A stretch of 64,000 nucleotides of DNA. Origin: Glandiceps talaboti. Its lineage: Eukaryota; Hemichordata; Enteropneusta; Spengelidae. Positions 58,747 to 64,000 of this stretch are shown here, in pieces. Within the stretch, counting starts at the first letter, position 1. Each line of letters opens with the position of its first letter. The position numbers and the translations under genes are program-made. The notes below the pieces were generated by a model. That model worked only from the letters and a program-made list of their open reading frames with translations, searched no databases and was not told the DNA's origin. The stretch is taken from assembly GCF_964340395.1 (NCBI RefSeq), contig NC_135558.1, positions 12,797,001-12,861,000 on the forward strand, in the 5' to 3' direction.

Positions 58747-59197
58747 ATACAATGAAATTTAAATGACCAGTGTCAAAGGAATAGATACACTGTGATTTTC
58801 AAGATAAACTCAATTGATAAGACCCCTGTATATAAACAATTACACTCTTTGGAAAGTCCAATTCAAACAATCAACACCAAGTGTGGTATCTGATAACAGG
58901 AGGTCGTAAAATAAAAGGAAGCCAATATCTAGACTGAGTGAAGTTGACCTTACTGGAAACACTATTTTTATAGATAATCTTGCAATACAATGGATTGAAC
59001 CTTAGACTGAGATTGAGCACAAGACATCTATTTTTAGGACCTTCTGTTATCAGATACCACACTTGGTGTTGATTGTTTGAATTGAACTTTCCAAAGAGTG
59101 TAATTGTTTATATACAGGGGTTTTATCACTTGAGTTTATCTTGAAAATCAAAGTTGTGTCTCTTCCTTTCACTCTGGTCATATGAATTTCATTGTAT
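58747..59197. mobile_element. 451-bp foldback element with arms of about 160 bp
   Basis: ATACAATGAAATTTAAATGA...CAGTGTCAAAGGA...GATTTTCAAGATAAACTCA...CAATTACACTCTTTGGAAAG...AACACCAAGTGTGGTATCTG is mirrored from 59034 to 59197. The inner 70 bp of the arms are almost identical. TA flanks both ends. Confidence 0.8.
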
Positions 59198-59689
59198 TAT
59201 CTATTCATTTGACTTTGGTATCTTGGTATCAAATCAGGATACAAGTAGAACCCACTAGAACTTTAAAAAAAAGCATTTCAATTTTACAAAATGAAAACAT
59301 CAAAAATGAAGCGAAAAACGAAAAGGAAAATTGTACTGGATGATCTTTACAGCACCTATATGTAATAAAAGCTATAACCATGTAATGAGAAAACAAGTGC
59401 AAATATGTATTTTCAATTGTCCCAAAACTTGAAAGGAAAAGCAATATATATATACAACTATAGAAACATAACATGAACCGTTGTATAACAGAGTGCAGTA
59501 TGTTCTAAGTGTGCTTTCAAAAACCTATTTGTTGTATATTTCCTGTGTTTGCTAATTTTAATTTCCTCTGTGTTGTCATGAATGGAACAAAAACTCCATA
59601 CATCCTGGTTTCTATTTTGGATGAAAGAAATGAATATTTTGAACTTTTCCCTGAAAATTCAAAGTCGATGAAACAATTTTTCAGGGTAC

Positions 59690-59692
59690 CTG

Positions 59693-59727
<35 letters not shown>
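59690..59727. repeat. (TTGA)n microsatellite
   Basis: About eight TTGA/GATT units at 59693-59722. Confidence 0.85.
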
Positions 59728-59730
<3 letters not shown>

Positions 59731-59952
59731 TTATCTGAAATAAGACTAACTAAACTCTTCAAGTTTTGGTGTATAGAACTGTCTATGTCTTATCTCTCCC
59801 TACTTTTCACAATTCATTTTCAAAAACGCAATATGTATGTCTAAAGTACCTACTACTAGAACTAAATATCTTGAAACAAGTGTACCACTGGAGTGGCATT
59901 TTGTGATAGGGCGCCCTCTATAGTGAAACAGGATTTTGAGATATGGTGCCCT

Positions 59953-59970
59953 CTATTTATTTATTTATTT

Positions 59971-60002
<32 letters not shown>

Positions 60003-60016
60003 TTATTTATTTATTT
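59953..60016. repeat. (TTTA)n microsatellite
   Basis: About 15 TTTA units with two single-base interruptions. Confidence 0.9.
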
Positions 60017-60227
60017 AATACACATAAGGAAACCCAATTACAAATAAAGAAAGGAACATAGACAGAAAAATCTTTTCTAAACTTCAAAAATCTAATTACT
60101 AGTATGGAAGCCAAAACCGCAAATAAAAGATTCATTTGAAAGAGATTGTTGTGTATATACCAAACAATTAAACTTGGAGCTTAATCTTCCTCCTTACAAA
60201 AATCACATATACAATACTCCAGATGTT

Positions 60228-60254
60228 GTGGGGGGGGGGGGGGGGGGGGGGGGG
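60228..60254. repeat. G25 tract
   Basis: The longest homopolymer of G in the window, about 25 uninterrupted bases following TGTTGTG. Confidence 0.9.
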
Positions 60255-60814
60255 TTGAAGAGAGCCCTCAGTGGCAGAGTTGTGGTAACTGAGACTAGTA
60301 GAGTGAAAGATCCATCCATCATTGCATCCCGTTCTATAACCACTCATAAGCTCCAAAGTGGGTGTAGCAAGTAGAAACAAAGATGAATCCTGCAGTCTTG
60401 ATAACAGCAAGAGACATGTGTTAGATTGATTTGTATAATCATATATGCAAATTTAAACAATACTTACCCATGGTTCCTTTCAACCTATACTAGCTCTAAC
60501 TGGGGTATTATTTTTTTTGATCCAATACATTGACTGAAATATAGATAAAATACCAATAATATGACTTTGTATATTTCAATTAGCAGTTGATTTCATCCAT
60601 AAATAGTACAGAAAAAGGTTGAAATTGTGATTTCATTGGTGGCACTGATTTTATGGTGTGGACCCAAAAATCTGTTTTGATTGGATTTATTGTACTGTAT
60701 TATGTGTACAGGTACACAGATGTGTTCACCAAGAGGTGATTCAATACCATTTAGGGTGTACAATATGACAAGTGAGTCATTTATATCTGACAAACAGATT
60801 TTAAAAAGACAACA

Positions 60815-61085
60815 TGCCAACCATGATTATGGCCCTAGCAACTACAAATTCCATTTTTGAAGTCCCTAGCAATGACAAACTCCAATTTCTGAAGGCCCTA
60901 GTTGCCATGATTATGACCCTAGTAACTGCACAAAATGCCAAAATCTTGATGTCCCAAGCAACCATGATTATGACCCTAGCAACTACAAATTCCATTTTTG
61001 AAGTCCCGAGCAATGCCAAACTCCAATTTCTGAAGCCCCTAGCAATCATGGTTATGACCCTAGCAACTGCAACTAAGTTCGTCTT
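60815..61085. repeat. 140-bp duplicated block of CCCTAGCAAC-type units
   Basis: CCATGATTATG.CCCTAGCAAC then TACAAATTCCATTTTTGAAG occurs at 60821 and 60961. The block contains shorter sub-repeats around CCCTAGCAA. Open frames on both strands follow from the repeat and are not supported as a gene. Confidence 0.75.
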
Positions 61086-61149
61086 TCTAAATAGTGATAT
61101 TGACATCATAATTTTAAGTGTTGTTAGTTGTGATACAATATGGCATTGT

Positions 61150-62240
61150 CGCCATTTTTACTGAGGGTAGTAAAAACACTATCCTGGAAGCCTTAGCAGC
61201 CATGATAATGGCCATAGCAACTGCAACTAAGTTTGTCTTTGTAATGATTAATAAAAAACATGAACATTACAATTTTAGTGAAGTCAATTGTGTTACAGTG
61301 CCATTGTCCCATCTTTTACAGGGAGCAGCAAATACAAAACTAAACAAACAACACATAATATAAAACTATTGAATCCCTAGCAACCATGATAAATGGCCAT
61401 AGCAACTGCAGCTTAGTGTGTCTTTCTTATAGTAACAATATGGACATCATAATTTTCATGCATTGTGCTGCAATGCCATTGGTTCCATCTTTTACAGGGA
61501 GCAGCAAATAAAAAAGAACAAACACACAACACATAAAATAAAAACTACTGAATCCCAGCAACCATGATAAATGACCATAGCAACTGTAACTGAGTTTATC
61601 TTTCTTGTAGTACCAATATGGACATGATAATTTTCAATGAAGTCCTTATGCTATTATGTCCAATCTTTTGCAGGAAGCAGCAATTACAAAACTAAACAAA
61701 CAACACATAAAATAAAAACTATTGAATCCCTAGCAACCATGCTAATGCCCATAGCAACTGCAACTGAGTTTACCTTTATGTAAGTTGTAGTCACCAATAT
61801 GGACACAATAATTTTCAATGAAGTCATTATGCAATTATGTTACTGTCCAATCTTTTGCAGGGAGCAGTAAATACAAAACTAAACAAATAACACATAAAAT
61901 AAAACAGCTTTGAATCCCTAGTAACCACGATAAATGGCCATAGCAACTGCAACTTGGTTTGTCTTTCTTATAGTACCAATATGGAGGAGGGAATTCATTG
62001 GGCTATTATGTTACTGTCCAATCTTTTGCAGGGAGCAGTAAATACAAAACTAAACAAACAACACATAAAATAAAAACTCTTGAATCCATAGCAACTGTGA
62101 TAAATGGCCATAGCAACTGCAACTTGGTTTAGTAACTATATGGACATAATAATTTTCAGGCGTTGCACTGCAATGCCATTGGTTCCATCTTTTACTGGGA
62201 GCAGCAAGAAACGCCACACACACAATACACCAAGCATTCC
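61150..62240. repeat. 170-190-bp satellite, six units
   Basis: Unit: AACCATGATAAATGGCCATA, GCAACTGCAACT, (GT)TTGTCTTTCTTATAGTA, CCAATATGGACATAATAATT, TTCA.TG...ATGCCATTG, TCCATCTTTTACAGGGAGCA, GCAAATACAAAACTAAACAA, ACAACACATAAAATAAAAAC. The AGCAACTG landmark lies at about 61216, 61401, 61579, 61753, 61942 and 62112. TTTTGCAGGGAGC in each unit resembles a splice acceptor, but no coding frame follows. Confidence 0.88.
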
Positions 62241-62799
62241 AACAGTCATCAAAACTTGTACTGAAATGGTACAAATAAATGTGACGTTTCTTTTGTCTCA
62301 GTGTTTACACAGGCAAATGTGCTGATTCTCATTCCTCTAGGTATGTTAGTTTGGTTTTTCTGTTCTCAACCTCTAGAAGTGCACACTGCCCTCAACAATG
62401 TAAGAGCTACTGGTTTGCAATAGAGCTCTCTAATGGCTTGTTGTTGTGGTGCGCTATGCTCTGTTCAGAATGCTCATATTCATCTAACTATTGATGTTGA
62501 TGACTTTAACCTTTAGTCTGTACATCTTGGTACTGTTTTCTTGTGTTTTTTTTCCTAACTGCTTGCTGTTTGGTGTGGTTTTTCATGACCAACCACCTTT
62601 CAACTTCAACCTTTCACCTTTGACACTGCCAGACTAAGTCATACCATGTTCTCTTGATCTTTCTTTTACACTTTCTTGAGAGCAACATTTGACATAAAAA
62701 AATAGCAAAGTCAGTGAATTATTGTGTAATTACAAAAAATCATATGCAGTCCAAACTCAGCATTGGTTGCCATTTGTCAGACTTTGATTCCCTGACCTT

Positions 62800-63205
62800 G
62801 ACCTATATATGAGGTCACAGTATCAGTAAACTTTGACCTTGACCTATGTATGAGGTCAAGTAAACTTTGACCTTGACCTATGTATGAGGTCACAGTATCA
62901 GTAAACTTTGACCTTGACCTATGTATGAGGTCACAGTATCAGTAAACTTTGACCTTGACCTATATATGAGGTCACAGTATCAGTAAACTTTGACCTTGAC
63001 CTATGTATGAGGTCACAACAGTAAACTTTGACCTGTCATGACCTATGTATGACATCACAACATTAGTAAACTTTGACCTGTCATGAACTATGTATGGGGT
63101 CACAACATTAGTAAACTTTGACCTGTCATGACCTGTGTATGATGTCACAACTATAGTGACCTGTCATGACTTATGTATGGGGTCACATCATTAGTAAACT
63201 TTGAC
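62800..63205. repeat. 41-bp minisatellite carrying TGACCTTGACCT
   Basis: Unit: AAACTTTGACCTTGACCTAT then GTATGAGGTCACAGTATCAGT. Five or six units are near identical; later ones shift to TTTGACCTGTCATGACCTAT. About ten units in all. Each early unit holds TGACCTTGA (reverse complement TCAAGGTCA) and an AGGTCA. Confidence 0.9.
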
Positions 63206-64000
63206 CTATAGTGACCATTGGAGGGTGAGTGAGTGAGTTTTGATTTATCTGTTTATCTGTACTTTGTTGTCATACATACATATATGTACGTATGGTTGCT
63301 TTCTGTCACTGTTTGATCTCCTCACTTTGGGCAGCACTCCCATTTAGTGTCAGCGACATGGATGTAACATGTCTCACTTTCATTGGCGGTTGTGGCTCTG
63401 ACGACAGTATGAACCAGACCATAGACTGGAGTACGTGAAATCTACGTCTATGACCAAATATAGTCATCTAACTAGCCCAGATACTTGTCTTGGTGTTACT
63501 ATCTCAAGAATAATGAATAATTGCATATTCATGACTATTTATCTGAAGGAAATAAGATCTTAGGAATCATGAATATTCAGTGTTCATCTAATCCATATTC
63601 ATGTCTGCAAATACCTATGAGGCAATGGTGTACCACTGCTAAAACAATAGAGGTGGAAAAGAGTTTCAATTTGGTGTTTCTTCAAGTGAAATTGATGTGA
63701 GGGTGAAATCATGAAATGACTTTCAAGAACCCAAAGTTTATGAAAATACCTTTAATTCCTTGGGTGGCATTCCCATTTCAGATTTGAATGTTTAATGATG
63801 CAGAATAATTTTCAACCCACGGAGAAAACTATGGTAAACGTAGTTGGTTTCGCTATGTTTTGCTTACCTAGGTTCGCTCCTCAATTGACAGTCGACGTCA
63901 ATAGCTAATTGTTTTTCTCTGCCAGTCATTCATTTTTTATGTGAATGCACACACATGAATTAATAACCCCCGACCCCACCAAAATAACGTGTTTGCAATA
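63206..64000. other. Right edge: dispersed repeat, no exon found
   Basis: 63500-63780 is a further copy of the TCATGAATATT-core repeat (see 17845-18235). It retains the ATGAGGCAA, GTTTCAATTTGGTGTTTC and CTTTAATTCCTTGGGTGG blocks. No F3-completing FERM exon was seen before the window ends. Confidence 0.5.

Noticed and set aside
60801-61164. ORFs on both strands across the CCCTAGCAAC repeat.
   Set aside because: The repeat period is nearly a multiple of three and lacks stops. Equal openness on both strands argues against coding.
1-64000. CRISPR array, bacterial operon or phage features.
   Set aside because: Spliced genes, AT-rich introns and MITEs show eukaryotic nuclear DNA. The tandem arrays lack the repeat-spacer structure of CRISPR.

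Overview
The window is eukaryotic nuclear DNA: AT-rich, very low coding density, genes split by introns with normal GT/AG sites, and dense microsatellites, minisatellites and short foldback transposon relics. The pattern (intron-embedded MITEs, a tRNA-derived SINE, 5'-truncated LINE ends, abundant acatgtacatgt-type sequence, conserved bilaterian gene families) suggests a marine invertebrate bilaterian, perhaps a non-vertebrate deuterostome or a lophotrochozoan. I cannot name the species from sequence alone.

Three genes can be supported. (1) On the minus strand, a neuronal calcium sensor (NCS-1/frequenin-like) gene starts at 24785 with a myristoylation-type N-terminus. It is followed, 15 kb downstream, by a 25-nt micro-exon at 9508-9532. 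Its EF-hand exons were not found and probably lie beyond the left edge. (2) On the plus strand, a complete three-exon gene (26697-29711) encodes a 772-residue, very acidic, coiled-coil-containing, largely disordered protein. It carries three copies of a Tyr/Asp-rich motif that I do not recognise, and it is the best candidate here for something undescribed. (3) On the plus strand, seven exons (31225-58345) encode the first 206 residues of a FERM-domain protein resembling the FERM module of SNX17/SNX27/SNX31, but with the F1 lobe at the very N-terminus and no PX domain. The gene runs off the right edge.

Layout: 1-9.5 kb is non-coding (likely intron or 3' flank of the NCS gene) with a SINE and diverged tandem repeats. 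9.5-24.7 kb is the giant first intron of the NCS gene, with many MITEs and tandem arrays. 24.8-26.7 kb is the shared upstream region of two divergently oriented genes, each with a TATA-like box and a CACGTG E-box. 26.7-29.8 kb is the acidic-protein gene. 31.2-58.3 kb is the FERM gene, with a 13.5-kb first intron and several foldback elements and satellites in later introns. 58.3-64 kb is a further FERM-gene intron (or intergenic) with a 451-bp foldback element, a 170-190-bp satellite and a 41-bp minisatellite built on nuclear-receptor half-sites.

The genes show no obvious shared pathway. The main structural story is the contrast between tiny exons and a large, repeat-built non-coding landscape. 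Several MITE families here have visible termini and target-site duplications.
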